Source of the DNA: Parvularcula dongshanensis
GTDB lineage: Bacteria > Pseudomonadota > Alphaproteobacteria > Caulobacterales > Parvularculaceae
Assembly (NCBI RefSeq): GCF_014199615.1
Contig: NZ_JACHOB010000006.1
Coordinates: 62,001-126,000 of the forward strand
Direction: 5' to 3'
DNA: 64,000 nt
The translations under genes and the position numbers were made by a program. This document shows, in pieces, positions 28,010 through 36,519 of the stretch (its first letter is position 1; each line of letters begins with the position of its first letter). The notes below the pieces were generated by a model. That model searched no databases and had not been told where the DNA came from. It saw nothing but the letters and a program-made list of their open reading frames with translations.

Positions 28010-28345
28010 ATGGCGACGCAAGTCAGCACGGCCGAGTACCTGACCGACCAGCTTTCGGGCGCGGGCGACGTCGCCGTGCGGAAGATGTTCGGCGAGTACG
28101 GCGTCTACTGCGACGGCAAGATGTTCGCGCTGATCTGCGACGACCGTCTGTACCTCAAACCGACCGAAGCCGGACGCGCCTTCGCGCCGGACCTGACCGA
28201 AGAACCACCTTATCCCAATGCCAAGCCCCACCTCCTCGTACCCGAGGAGCGTTGGGACGACGCCGACTGGATGGCGGAGGCCGCGAGGCGAACCCTCGGC
28301 GACCTTCCCCTGCCCAAGCCGCGCAAGAAGAAAGCGAAGACATGA
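28010..28345 (+). CDS. TfoX N-terminal-domain protein within the riboflavin operon
   Basis: A 111-residue protein with only the TfoX/Sxy N-terminal domain: VRKMFGEYGVYCDGKMFALI followed by LYLKP and a basic tail. Full-length TfoX controls competence, but single-domain relatives are common and uncharacterised. Its ATG lies one base after the ribB stop and its TGA overlaps the ribH ATG (ATGA), so it is embedded in the operon. A link to flavin metabolism is possible only by context. Confidence 0.85.
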   Translation: MATQVSTAEYLTDQLSGAGDVAVRKMFGEYGVYCDGKMFALICDDRLYLKPTEAGRAFAPDLTEEPPYPNAKPHLLVPEERWDDADWMAEAARRTLGDLPLPKPRKKKAKT

Positions 28346-28812
28346 AACGGATCGAAGCGTCCGCGGACGGACGGGGCCTCAGGGTCTGCGTCGTCGACAC
28401 GGGTTGGAACGAGTTCATCGTGGAACGCCTGACGAAAGGCGCGCTCGGCACGCTGCGCAAGCTCGGCGTGGCCGAAGACGACGTGACGCACGTCACCGTC
28501 GCCGGAGCCTTCGAGCTGCCCATCGCGGCGAAGACGGCGGCGGAGACGGGCCGGTTCGACGCCGTCGTCGCGCTCGGCTGCGTCATCCGGGGCTCGACGC
28601 CGCACTTCGACTACGTCGCGGGCGAGGCGGCCAAGGGCATCGCCAAGGTCGGGCTCGACACGGGCGTGCCCGTCATCTTCGGCGTCCTGACGACCGACAC
28701 GGTCGAGCAAGCGATGGACCGGGCGGGCATCAAGCTCGGCAACAAGGGCGCGGAGGCCGCCGCCGTGGCCGTCGAGACGGCCCGCACCCTAGCCGCGATC
28801 AAGGAGGGCTGA
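28342..28812 (+). CDS. ribH: 6,7-dimethyl-8-ribityllumazine synthase
   Basis: Condenses the pyrimidine from RibD with the RibB product. The 156-residue protein shows VVDTGWNEFIVERLTKGA, VTVAGAFELPIAAKTAA (about 50), ALGCVIRGSTPHFDYVAGE (about 80, with the catalytic His) and PVIFGVLTTDTVEQAMDR. The ATG at 28342 is in an ATGA overlap with the TfoX-like gene; an earlier in-frame start at 28252 lies inside that gene and is not used. Confidence 0.97.
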   Translation: MKRIEASADGRGLRVCVVDTGWNEFIVERLTKGALGTLRKLGVAEDDVTHVTVAGAFELPIAAKTAAETGRFDAVVALGCVIRGSTPHFDYVAGEAAKGIAKVGLDTGVPVIFGVLTTDTVEQAMDRAGIKLGNKGAEAAAVAVETARTLAAIKEG

Positions 28813-28815
28813 GGC

Positions 28816-29382
28816 ATGGACCGCCCGACGAGAGAACAGGCCGAAGCGGCCGTGCGCACCCTCCTCGCCTATGTCGGCGACGATCCCGACCGGGAGGGGC
28901 TGATCGACACGCCGAAGCGCTTCGTGAAGGCCTATGACGATTGGTTCGCGGGCTACGGCCAGGACCCCGACGAGGTGCTGTCCACGACCTTCGAGGAGGT
29001 CGAGGGTTACGACGACCTCGTGCTCCTGAAAGACATCCGGATCGAGAGCCACTGCGAGCACCACGTCGCGCCGATCCTCGGCGTGGCGCATGTCGCCTAC
29101 CTGCCCGATCATCGCGTCGTCGGCCTGTCCAAGCTGGCCCGCCTGGTCGACGTCTACGCCAAGCGCCTTCAGAGCCAGGAGATCCTCAACGAGCAGATCG
29201 CACGGACGCTGGACCGCGTGTTGAAGCCGCGCGGCGTCGCCGTCGTCATCGATGCACAGCACCAGTGCATATCGACGCGCGGCACGCATAAGGACCAGGT
29301 CTCTTGCGTGACTCGAACGTTCCTCGGAGAGTTCAAGACGAACGCTCGGTTGGAGGAGCGATTCTTCAGGCTTATCTCTTGA
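28816..29382 (+). CDS. folE: GTP cyclohydrolase I
   Basis: Zinc enzyme making 7,8-dihydroneopterin triphosphate from GTP, the first step to folate and biopterin-type cofactors. The 188-residue product has [21 protein letters not shown] (about 74; Cys and His ligands), [20 protein letters not shown] and the third ligand in QHQCISTRG (about 152). It begins three bases after ribH, so it is probably in the riboflavin operon and under the FMN riboswitch. It does not supply the riboflavin precursor; that needs GTP cyclohydrolase II, which is not here. Confidence 0.95.
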   Translation: MDRPTREQAEAAVRTLLAYVGDDPDREGLIDTPKRFVKAYDDWFAGYGQDPDEVLSTTFEEVEGYDDLVLLKDIRIESHCEHHVAPILGVAHVAYLPDHRVVGLSKLARLVDVYAKRLQSQEILNEQIARTLDRVLKPRGVAVVIDAQHQCISTRGTHKDQVSCVTRTFLGEFKTNARLEERFFRLIS

Positions 29383-29494
29383 ACTATGCCCGAACGTATC
29401 GAAGTGTATCTCTTCGATAACGGAAACATCACTTCGTTCGCCTGGACGTCGCCGTAATTCTACGTCACCCTATCCTCATAAAGGGAGGACGGTG

Positions 29495-30301
29495 ATGAGA
29501 ACGTTGTTTCTAGGACTTGCGACCGCCCTGCCGCTGCTCTTCGCGCCGGTCTCGGCGCAGGTCGTCGGCAAGCCGGCGCAAAGCGCGCCGAGGGACCTGC
29601 AGGAGAGCGGCAAGGTCGCGCCCCCGGCGATCCAGCAGCGCTGGGACGATGACCGCAGTGGTCGCGACGACGATCGGGACGGATACGACCGTCGCGGGCG
29701 CGACGACCGCTACGGGCGGAACGATCACGACGATTGGGACCGCGGCGGCTACGGCCGCGGGTGGAACGACGGCCGGGACGAGTGGGCGACGATACGCTGC
29801 TCGTCGAAGGACCACCGCTACGAGCTCTGCCGCGTCGGTGCCTACGTCCGCGACGTTCGCCTGGTCGACGTCCGCTCCGACAGCGGGTGCCGCAGGGGAC
29901 GCGACTGGGGTACGCGGGCGGACGGCGTCTGGGTCGACATTGGCTGCCGGGCGGAGTTCGCGGTCAACCTCGGCTCCCAGCGCGGGCGGGGGCATGGGCG
30001 CGACTATGACGACCATCGCCCCTACGCGGCCACCGGCGGCTACGGCTACGGCAACCAGCGCGCCGCCGTGAGCCAGTGCCTGGCGCAGCTGCAACACCGC
30101 TACGCCCCGCGCGACGTGCGGCTGCAGAACGTCCTGTCCTTCGATGCAGGCCGGAACGGCTTCTTCGACCTCGTGCTGACCGCCAGCGTCCAGGACCGGT
30201 GGGACAATCGCCGCTACGGCTACGGCACGGGCGGGCGGGCCTCGATCGACCGCTATGCCTGCCGCGGGGGCCGGGGCAGCGTGCAGATCGCGCGCCGCTA
30301 G
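29495..30301 (+). CDS. Secreted DUF3011 domain protein
   Basis: A 268-residue secreted protein: signal peptide MRTLFLGLATALPLLFAPVSA then a long Arg/Asp/Gly-rich low-complexity region (about 45-95) and a DUF3011 domain (about 98-160) with IRCSSKDHRYELCRV and GVWVDIGCRAEF, whose paired cysteines suggest disulfides. A Gly/Tyr-rich region and a second Cys-containing segment follow. Function is unknown. GGGAGG lies upstream; the ATG at 29495 is preferred to the adjacent GTG at 29492. It overlaps the convergent ybgC by four bases. Confidence 0.85.
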   Translation: MRTLFLGLATALPLLFAPVSAQVVGKPAQSAPRDLQESGKVAPPAIQQRWDDDRSGRDDDRDGYDRRGRDDRYGRNDHDDWDRGGYGRGWNDGRDEWATIRCSSKDHRYELCRVGAYVRDVRLVDVRSDSGCRRGRDWGTRADGVWVDIGCRAEFAVNLGSQRGRGHGRDYDDHRPYAATGGYGYGNQRAAVSQCLAQLQHRYAPRDVRLQNVLSFDAGRNGFFDLVLTASVQDRWDNRRYGYGTGGRASIDRYACRGGRGSVQIARR

Positions 30302-30690
30302 CGGACCAGGCGCCGCATCTCTTGCGGGATGCGGCGCGGCTTCCCGCCTAAGGTCATGCAGGCGACGGTGACCCGCCCCGTCGCCAGGACCTCGCCGTCG
30401 CGAAGCACCGCCTGGTCGAAGATCATCCGCGCGCCGCGCATCTCGGCCAAAGTCGTCTCGATCGTCAGCAGGTCGTCGACCCGCGCCGGGCGCAGGTACC
30501 GGACCTCGATGTCGCGCACGGTGAAGGCCAGCGGCTCCGCCGCCTCGAGCATCGCCGCGTGGCTGCCCCCCGCCGCCCGCATCGCCTCGGTCCGCCCCCG
30601 CTCGAAGTAGCGAAGGTAGTTCGCGTGGTAGACGACGCCGGAGAAGTCGGTGTCTTCGTAGTAGACGCGGGCGTCCATGCGGTGGGTCAC
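30298..30690 (-). CDS. ybgC: Acyl-CoA thioesterase, YbgC type
   Basis: Hotdog-fold thioesterase of 130 residues with the family motif [30 protein letters not shown] (Asp in the active site), and a short C-terminus. In many proteobacteria it is the first gene of the tol-pal cluster. Here it follows ruvB, starting at GTG 30690 in a GTGA overlap, and the tol genes do not follow; a convergent DUF3011 gene ends there instead. Confidence 0.92.
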   Translation of the reverse strand: MTHRMDARVYYEDTDFSGVVYHANYLRYFERGRTEAMRAAGGSHAAMLEAAEPLAFTVRDIEVRYLRPARVDDLLTIETTLAEMRGARMIFDQAVLRDGEVLATGRVTVACMTLGGKPRRIPQEMRRLVR

Positions 30691-31703
30691 TTGAAGAGGT
30701 CCCCCGCCCGGCTCGGCACGGCGAGCCCGATGTGGCGGTACGCCTTGTCCGTCAGCATGCGCCCCCTCGGCGTGCGCTGTATCAGACCCTGTTGCAGGAG
30801 GAACGGCTCGATCACGTCCTCGACCGCGTCGCGCGCCTCGGCGAGGCTGGCCGCGATGGTCTCGACGCCGACGGGGCCGCCGCCGAAGTCCTCGGCGATG
30901 CGGGTGAGGTAGCGCCGGTCGAGGGTCTCGAGGCCGAGCTCGTCCACGTCGAGGCGGCGCAGCGCGCGGTCCGCGACCTCCGCCGTGATCGTGCCGTCGC
31001 CTTCGACCGCCGCCACGTCGCGCACGCGGCGCAGGAGGCGACCCGCGACGCGGGGGGTCCCGCGCGAGCGCCGGGCGATCTCCCGCGCGCCGTCCTCGCT
31101 GATCGGGGCGCCCAACTTCCCGGCCCCGCGCGTGACGATCCGCATGAGGTCTTCTTCGGTGTAGAAGTCTAGCCGGAGCGGGATGCCGAAGCGGTCGAGG
31201 AGCGGCTTGGTCAGAAGGCCCGAGCGCGTCGTCGCCCCGATCAGGGTGAAGCGCGGCAGGTCGATCTTCACCGAGCGCGCCGACGGCCCCTCACCGATCA
31301 GGATGTCGAGGGCGTAGTCCTCCATCGCGGGGTAGAGGATCTCCTCGACCGCCGGGGTCAGGCGGTGAATCTCGTCGATGAAGAGGACGTCGTGTCGCTC
31401 TAGGTTCGTCAGCAGCGCCGCGAGGTCGCCTGCCTTGGAGATGACGGGACCCGAAGTCTGGCGAAAGCCGACGCCGAGCTCGTTCGCGACGATCTGCGCG
31501 AGCGTCGTCTTGCCGAGGCCGGGGGGGCCATGGAAGAGGACGTGGTCCATCGCCTCGCCGCGCTGCTTCGCGGCCTGCACGAAGACGGAGAGATTGTCCT
31601 TGGCCTTCGCCTGGCCGGTGAAGTCCGAGAGCGTCCGGGGACGCAGCGCGGCGTCCGGATCCTCCGCCTGCGGCGCGCCGTGGGTCACCCTCGTATCGCT
31701 CAT
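30687..31703 (-). CDS. ruvB: Holliday junction branch-migration ATPase RuvB
   Basis: AAA+ motor that drives branch migration with RuvA. The 338-residue product has Walker [14 protein letters not shown] (about 60), Walker [10 protein letters not shown] (about 110), sensor 1 [14 protein letters not shown] (about 154) and the arginine-finger/sensor 2 region [17 protein letters not shown] (about 212). The ATG overlaps the ruvA stop (ATGA) and its stop overlaps ybgC (GTGA). Confidence 0.98.
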   Translation of the reverse strand: MSDTRVTHGAPQAEDPDAALRPRTLSDFTGQAKAKDNLSVFVQAAKQRGEAMDHVLFHGPPGLGKTTLAQIVANELGVGFRQTSGPVISKAGDLAALLTNLERHDVLFIDEIHRLTPAVEEILYPAMEDYALDILIGEGPSARSVKIDLPRFTLIGATTRSGLLTKPLLDRFGIPLRLDFYTEEDLMRIVTRGAGKLGAPISEDGAREIARRSRGTPRVAGRLLRRVRDVAAVEGDGTITAEVADRALRRLDVDELGLETLDRRYLTRIAEDFGGGPVGVETIAASLAEARDAVEDVIEPFLLQQGLIQRTPRGRMLTDKAYRHIGLAVPSRAGDLFK

Positions 31704-32317
31704 CGGCTCAGCCTCTTCAGCGCGGCAGTGATGAGGGCCTCGAGGCCACTATCGGCCGCGTCGCCAGCGTCGATCACGGCTTGCCGCGCACTGCCCTCGT
31801 CGAAGCCGAGGCCGAGGAGAGCGGTGACGGCATCGGCCTTGATCCCCGCCGGGGCGGCACGCTCCTCTTCGCCTTCAAGGCGGTCGGCGAGCGCGCCGTG
31901 CGGCACGCCCGCGCCGAGGCCCGCCGTCTTGCCCTTGAGCTCGGTGACGACGCGTTGCGCCAGCTTCGGCCCGACGCCTTGCGCCCGCGCCACCGCGCTC
32001 TTGTCCTGCACGGCGATCGCATCGAGGAGTGCTGCCGGCGTCAGCACTTGGAGGATGGACAGCGCCGCCTTCGCGCCGACGCCCTGCACGGACTGCAGGA
32101 GGCGGAAGCACTTGCGTTCCGTCTCGCTCTCGAAGGCGACGAGGCGAATGTAGGTCTCGGCGACCAGCGTCTCGATCGACAGCGAAGCGGGCTCGCCCGG
32201 CGTCAGCCGCATGAGGAGGCGCGGCGTGCCCTGCACTTCGTAGCCGACGCCCCCGGCCTCAACGATGGCCGTGTCCTCGCCGACCGTCAGCACGCGTCCC
32301 GACAAGTGGCCGATCAC
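31700..32317 (-). CDS. ruvA: Holliday junction DNA helicase subunit RuvA
   Basis: Binds four-way junctions and loads RuvB. The 205-residue protein has the N-terminal OB fold ([19 protein letters not shown]), tandem helix-hairpin-helix motifs ([17 protein letters not shown] and [20 protein letters not shown]) and the C-terminal RuvB-binding domain (from about 150). It starts with GTG in a GTGA overlap with ruvC. Confidence 0.97.
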   Translation of the reverse strand: MIGHLSGRVLTVGEDTAIVEAGGVGYEVQGTPRLLMRLTPGEPASLSIETLVAETYIRLVAFESETERKCFRLLQSVQGVGAKAALSILQVLTPAALLDAIAVQDKSAVARAQGVGPKLAQRVVTELKGKTAGLGAGVPHGALADRLEGEEERAAPAGIKADAVTALLGLGFDEGSARQAVIDAGDAADSGLEALITAALKRLSR

Positions 32318-32811
32318 GCTTGAACCCTCGCGCCGGTCTGCGCGTGGCTGGCATGGCAGATCGCGACGGCCAGCGCGTCGGCGGCGTCCGCGCTGTCGGG
32401 CGCGGCTTGCGGCAGCAGGTGGCGGATCATCGCTTGCACCTGCCGCTTGTCCGCGCGCCCGGTCCCGACGACGGACTTCTTCACCACGGTCGCCGCGTAC
32501 TCGCCGATGACGAGGCCGGACGAAGCAAGCACCATCAGGCAGACGCCGCGCGCCTGGCCGAGCTGCAGCGCCGATCGCGCGCCTTCGTTCACGAAGGTCT
32601 CTTCGACGCCTGCGGATGACGGCCCGTACCGTCCGATGACGTCCTCAAGCCCGCCTGCAAGCGCCAGGAGACGCTGTGCCATCGCCCCCTTTTGCGGAGG
32701 ATCGACCGTGCCGGAGGCGACGTAGCGAAGGCGCGAACCCTCCGCGTCGATGACGCCCCACCCCATGTGACGGAGGCCAGGATCGATGCCGAGGATGCGA
32801 AGCGTGCCCAT
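32314..32811 (-). CDS. ruvC: Holliday junction resolvase RuvC
   Basis: Endonuclease that resolves junctions processed by RuvAB. The 165-residue product shows the RNase H-like acidic residues: RILGIDPGLRHMGWGV (Asp8), VEETFVNEGARSALQLGQARG (Glu about 70) and DSADAADALAVAICHA (Asp about 143-146). It leads the ruvC-ruvA-ruvB-ybgC operon. I see no GTTC-N7-GTTC box in its short upstream region, so LexA control is not evident here. Confidence 0.97.
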   Translation of the reverse strand: MGTLRILGIDPGLRHMGWGVIDAEGSRLRYVASGTVDPPQKGAMAQRLLALAGGLEDVIGRYGPSSAGVEETFVNEGARSALQLGQARGVCLMVLASSGLVIGEYAATVVKKSVVGTGRADKRQVQAMIRHLLPQAAPDSADAADALAVAICHASHAQTGARVQA

Positions 32812-32850
32812 GGATGCGCTTATGGCAGAGCCGTCCGAGCGTTTACAGCC

Positions 32851-34029
32851 TTAACGGCGAAGACCCCGCGGCCGGTCGCGCACCACGATCTCGGGTTCTT
32901 CTTCGTCGGTCTCGGCTTCGTCGGGCAGGGAGGGTGCCTGATCCTCTTCCTCGATGAAGTCGTTCAACGCCTCCGGTGCGGCGGTCGCAACCCGGTCGGG
33001 GAGCGGCGCAATCTCTATCGTCCGCTCTTCCGGCCGATCTTCGAGCGCGACGCGGATCTCGTCGCGAAGCCCCGTCCGCTCTTCGATCACGGCGGGCGGC
33101 TCTCCTTGCGAAGCGGTGACCGAAGCCTCGGCCCAGTCGAGCGCGCCTTGAAGGTTGGTCAGGCCACCGAGGCCTTCGGCGAGGCTCGCGGCGTAGAGGT
33201 ACATGCCCTCCGGGCTGCCCGCCTTCGCCGCCCGTTCGAACCAGGCTCGCGCCTGCTCGTCCGATGCGGGCATGCCCCGCCCGTTGAGCGCCATGTAGCC
33301 GAGGGCGACCGAAGCCTGCGTCAGGCCCGCCTCGGCGGCGTTCCGCATCAGGCGCGCCGCTTCCTCGAGCTTCGGCTCCCCGGCCAGCCGTTCGGTCTCG
33401 TAGAGGACGGCGAGGTTGTACGCAGCCTCGGTATGCCCCTGCTCGGCGGCGAGGCCGAACCAGTGCGCGGCTTGTTCGTCGTCCTGGGGCCGCCCCTTCC
33501 CTTCGAGGTAGAGGACGCCGAGCTGGAACTGCGCCTCCGGCACGCCGGTCTCCGCCGCCTGTTCGTAGAGCGCCGCGGCGCGTCCCATGTCCTGCGGCAC
33601 GTACTGTCCCTCGGCGTGCATGAGGCCGAGCATGTAGGTGGCGCGGGCGTGCCCCTGGGTCGCAGCCAGGTTGAACCAGGCATAGGCGCGGTCGAGGTCC
33701 TGCTGAACGCCCTCGCCGGTGTAGGCGAGTTCGCCCAGCTCGTACTGAGCGTCCGGCTGTCCCGCCATGGCGGCGCTGACGTAGAGGCGGCGAGCTTCGT
33801 CCCGATCGGCTGGTGCGCCCAAGCCGTGCTCCTCCATGTAGGCGAGCACGTAGGCGGCGTCCGAGTCCTGCCCGTCCGCGATCGGGGCGAGGAGCGCGCG
33901 GGCCTCTTCATACGCACCGTCGCCGAGAAGTTCGATGGCGCGCTCGACGGGATCGTCGGCCTGCGGCGCGGCGGGCTGGGCGGAGGCCGCCGCCAGCAGC
34001 GCGAGGATGCTCAATAGTGCGGTCTGCAC
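32851..34029 (-). CDS. Sel1-like repeat protein, probably periplasmic
   Basis: The 392-residue protein starts with a signal-like segment (MQTALLSILALLAAASAQP) and contains about six Sel1-type helical repeats (for example AQYELGELAYTGEGVQQDLDRA, ATYMLGLMHAEGQYVPQDMGRA, AQFQLGVLYLEGKGRPQDDEQA). The last 80 residues are acidic and low complexity. Such proteins act as protein-interaction scaffolds; the partner is unknown. It starts at GTG and is followed downstream by ruvC in the same direction, 39 bases on. Confidence 0.82.
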   Translation of the reverse strand: MQTALLSILALLAAASAQPAAPQADDPVERAIELLGDGAYEEARALLAPIADGQDSDAAYVLAYMEEHGLGAPADRDEARRLYVSAAMAGQPDAQYELGELAYTGEGVQQDLDRAYAWFNLAATQGHARATYMLGLMHAEGQYVPQDMGRAAALYEQAAETGVPEAQFQLGVLYLEGKGRPQDDEQAAHWFGLAAEQGHTEAAYNLAVLYETERLAGEPKLEEAARLMRNAAEAGLTQASVALGYMALNGRGMPASDEQARAWFERAAKAGSPEGMYLYAASLAEGLGGLTNLQGALDWAEASVTASQGEPPAVIEERTGLRDEIRVALEDRPEERTIEIAPLPDRVATAAPEALNDFIEEEDQAPSLPDEAETDEEEPEIVVRDRPRGLRR

Positions 34030-34062
34030 GGCGAAGGGTTCCCGGCGGCGACTCGCGCAACC

Positions 34063-34710
34063 TTAGGCGGCGTCGGAGGGCTCCCGCAAGGCGGCGGCGA
34101 AGGCCGCGACCGCCGCTCCGGGTCCCGCCGCGTGGTTCCACACGGCGCCCGAGACAGCGAGGTAGTCGGCGCCAGCACGTGCGAGCGAGCGGCAATTCTC
34201 CGGCGTGATTCCGCCTATCGCGACGCAGGGCAGCACGGTCATCATCGACCAGCTCGTCAGGATGTCGGGGTCGGGCCGATGCACGGTCTCCTTCGTCGCC
34301 GTCGGGAAGAAGGCCCCGAAGGCGACGTAGTCGGCGCCCTCTTCGCCGGCCTTCATCGCGAGGTCGTAGCTGTCGTGGCAGGTGACGCCGATATCGGCAT
34401 CCGGCCCCAAGAGCCCCCTCGCCTCCCGCACGCTGCCGTCGGTCTGGCCGAGATGGACGCCGTCGGCGCCGAGGCGCTTCGCCAGGTCCGCGCGGTCGTT
34501 GACGAGGAAGGCGACGCCCCGGGCGCGGCAGATCGGCAGAAGCGCCTCTCCTGCCCGCAATACCTCGTCGTCGGCGACGTCCTTCAGACGCAGCTGGAGG
34601 CAGGCGACCTCCGCCGCGGTGCCGAGCCCAGCGTCGAGCGCCTCGGTTAGGGCGTCTTCGAACGCGGCGTCGATCTTGGGCGGAGTGATGAGGTAGAGGG
34701 CGGCTGTCAC
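34063..34710 (-). CDS. thiE: Thiamine phosphate synthase family protein
   Basis: TIM-barrel enzyme of 215 residues joining the thiazole and pyrimidine halves of thiamine. Motifs: LQLRLKDV (about 39), [23 protein letters not shown] (about 68), [34 protein letters not shown] (about 107) and [27 protein letters not shown] (about 168). The IGVTCHDS in place of IGxSxH is slightly divergent. It starts at GTG in a GTGA overlap with coq4; no other thi gene is nearby. Confidence 0.87.
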   Translation of the reverse strand: MTAALYLITPPKIDAAFEDALTEALDAGLGTAAEVACLQLRLKDVADDEVLRAGEALLPICRARGVAFLVNDRADLAKRLGADGVHLGQTDGSVREARGLLGPDADIGVTCHDSYDLAMKAGEEGADYVAFGAFFPTATKETVHRPDPDILTSWSMMTVLPCVAIGGITPENCRSLARAGADYLAVSGAVWNHAAGPGAAVAAFAAALREPSDAA

Positions 34711-35489
34711 GCGGTCTGGGGCTTCGTCGTCGGCTTAGGGTTTCCGATTCCGTCTAGCACGTGTTTTGGAACCGCAAGGTAGGTCTCGGGCGGCGTCAGC
34801 CGAAGCTGCGCGCGAACGTCCTCGAGCGGCAGGGACAGAAGCGCCGTCCAATCGATCGCCATGAAGTCGGCCGCCCGCCGCCCAATCTTGTGGGCTTCGC
34901 GCAGGATGCGTCCGACCGGCACGCGGGGGGCGTCGACGCGCGCCTTGAGCCCCCCCATGTGTGCGATGAAGTTCGCGCCCGCCGACCCCGTATGCTCATG
35001 GGTGAAGGCGAGCAGCGCCGCCTCGCCCAAGCCGTCCCGGCCGTAGCCCGTGACGATGTGGTGCAGGTCGTGCGCGAGGTTGTTGAACCAAGAGAAGACG
35101 TAGAGGTCGGGATGGTCCCGCTCCATCGCGTCGTAGTCGTAACCGGACCCCCGCGCCGCGTCCTGAACGCCGTTGGTGCTGAGCCCTTCGCGGTCCATGA
35201 AGTCGACGTAGATGCGGCCGAGCGTGCCCGGCGGCAGCCGACGCAAGGTGTCCCTGTCCGACATCGCGCGAAGCAGATGCTCACGGTCCTCGCGCCAGCG
35301 CCTGCCCGCCGCGCTCGCGTGGAAGCGATCGAAGGCCGGACGCATCGAGTCGCCGTTCATCGCGCGAACGATGGTGAAGACGTGGCGTGTCTCCTCCTTG
35401 TCGCGAATGAGGTCGAACATGCCCTTGAAGGCGCGCGGCAGGTTGCGCGGGGGGGTCGGGGGCATGACGGGGCGCACGGCGTCGCTCAT
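34707..35489 (-). CDS. Coq4 family ubiquinone biosynthesis protein
   Basis: The 260-residue protein carries the Coq4 zinc motif HDxxH-x11-E as [17 protein letters not shown] (about 140). The flanking sequence [16 protein letters not shown] and the N-terminal [12 protein letters not shown] are typical of the family. In eukaryotes Coq4 organises the coenzyme Q complex and takes part in C1 decarboxylation/hydroxylation; bacterial homologues are less studied. AAGGAG precedes the ATG. It overlaps thiE by four bases. Confidence 0.88.
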   Translation of the reverse strand: MSDAVRPVMPPTPPRNLPRAFKGMFDLIRDKEETRHVFTIVRAMNGDSMRPAFDRFHASAAGRRWREDREHLLRAMSDRDTLRRLPPGTLGRIYVDFMDREGLSTNGVQDAARGSGYDYDAMERDHPDLYVFSWFNNLAHDLHHIVTGYGRDGLGEAALLAFTHEHTGSAGANFIAHMGGLKARVDAPRVPVGRILREAHKIGRRAADFMAIDWTALLSLPLEDVRAQLRLTPPETYLAVPKHVLDGIGNPKPTTKPQTA

Positions 35490-35566
35490 CGTCTCTCCTT
35501 GTCGGCGCTAGGACGATGAACCCGCCGCCTGCACCGGTCCAGCCGCGCCGAGCCTAGAGCCGTTAT

Positions 35567-36382
35567 TCAGGCCGTCGATAGCTCGGGTTTCGGCGCAGGT
35601 GCCGCCATCGGGTCGCCGCTCATGTCGTCGGTGCCGAACCAACGGTCCCACCAGCGGAAGTAGAGGCCGTAGTTCCGTGCGAACCGCGTGTGGTGAAGGT
35701 TGTGATGCCGCGCCGTGATCAAGTGCCGCCCGATAGGCCCGTCGAGGAAGGCCCGCGGATAGACCTCCCAGCCTGAGTGGTTGCAGACCGCCTGCACCGT
35801 CATCACCGTCAGGAGGACCAGGAACGCCCCCATGTGGATCGGGATGACGAAGGCGAGCGCGGGCACGAACCAAGCCGAGATCAGCGCCTCCCATGGGCTG
35901 AAGGCGAAGCTCGCCCAGGGGGTCGGCTGCTTCGAGACGTGATGGGTCCGGTGCGTCGGCGCGTAGAGCTTCGGATGGTGCATCATCCGGTGCGTCCAGT
36001 AGAAGTAGGCGTCGTGCAGCACGAGGTAGAGCGCCAGGCTGACCGGCACCCAGGCCCACTCGAGGACGCCCTGGGGCACGCCGCCATAGATCGCCGTGCC
36101 GCCCCGCTTCCACCCCTCGATCAGTACCGCCGCGGGCAGCGCGTAGATGAAGCTGACGAGGAACGAGGTCCGCGCCTCGCGCCAGATCGCCTTGCCGGTG
36201 GGGCGCTGCTTGGCGAGGCGGAAGGCCCGCACGCGATGCTCCGGCATCTGCCAGAGGAGGCCGTGGAACAGCCCCGCCACCAGGCCGTAGCGGACCCAGA
36301 TGATGGCGAGAATGCCGAGATAGGTGAGGAGGAAGGCTGTCACGAGCTGTCCGGGTGGTCGTCGGCGGAGTCTAGCGCTCAT
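35567..36382 (-). CDS. Fatty acid hydroxylase / sterol desaturase superfamily membrane protein
   Basis: A 271-residue di-iron membrane oxygenase-like protein with several hydrophobic segments. The histidine clusters are intact: HDAYFYWTHRMMHHPKLY (about 123), HRTHHVSKQPTPW (about 144), NHSGWE (about 202) and HHNLHHTRFARNYG (about 227). Close relatives hydroxylate lipids or carotenoids, but the substrate cannot be read from this. It is transcribed divergently from the GH39 gene. Confidence 0.88.
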   Translation of the reverse strand: MSARLRRRPPGQLVTAFLLTYLGILAIIWVRYGLVAGLFHGLLWQMPEHRVRAFRLAKQRPTGKAIWREARTSFLVSFIYALPAAVLIEGWKRGGTAIYGGVPQGVLEWAWVPVSLALYLVLHDAYFYWTHRMMHHPKLYAPTHRTHHVSKQPTPWASFAFSPWEALISAWFVPALAFVIPIHMGAFLVLLTVMTVQAVCNHSGWEVYPRAFLDGPIGRHLITARHHNLHHTRFARNYGLYFRWWDRWFGTDDMSGDPMAAPAPKPELSTA

Positions 36383-36430
36383 TCACGGTCCTGACGACCC
36401 GGCTAGCCGACAGGTGCCTACCTTCTTCCG

Positions 36431-36470
36431 CAAAGGTTTGCAGGCCGCCGCCCTACGCACCCCAAAGGTT
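36431..36470. promoter_or_regulatory. Direct repeats CAAAGGTT in a divergent intergenic region, possible operator
   Basis: CAAAGGTT occurs at 36431-36438 and again at 36463-36470, 32 bases apart start to start (about three helical turns), between the divergent hydroxylase and GH39 genes. This could be a regulator site or chance. Confidence 0.25.
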
Positions 36471-36519
36471 GTGATCGGCGTCTAGGCTGTCATGGTCTTT
36501 CAAAACAGGAGGATGGCGC

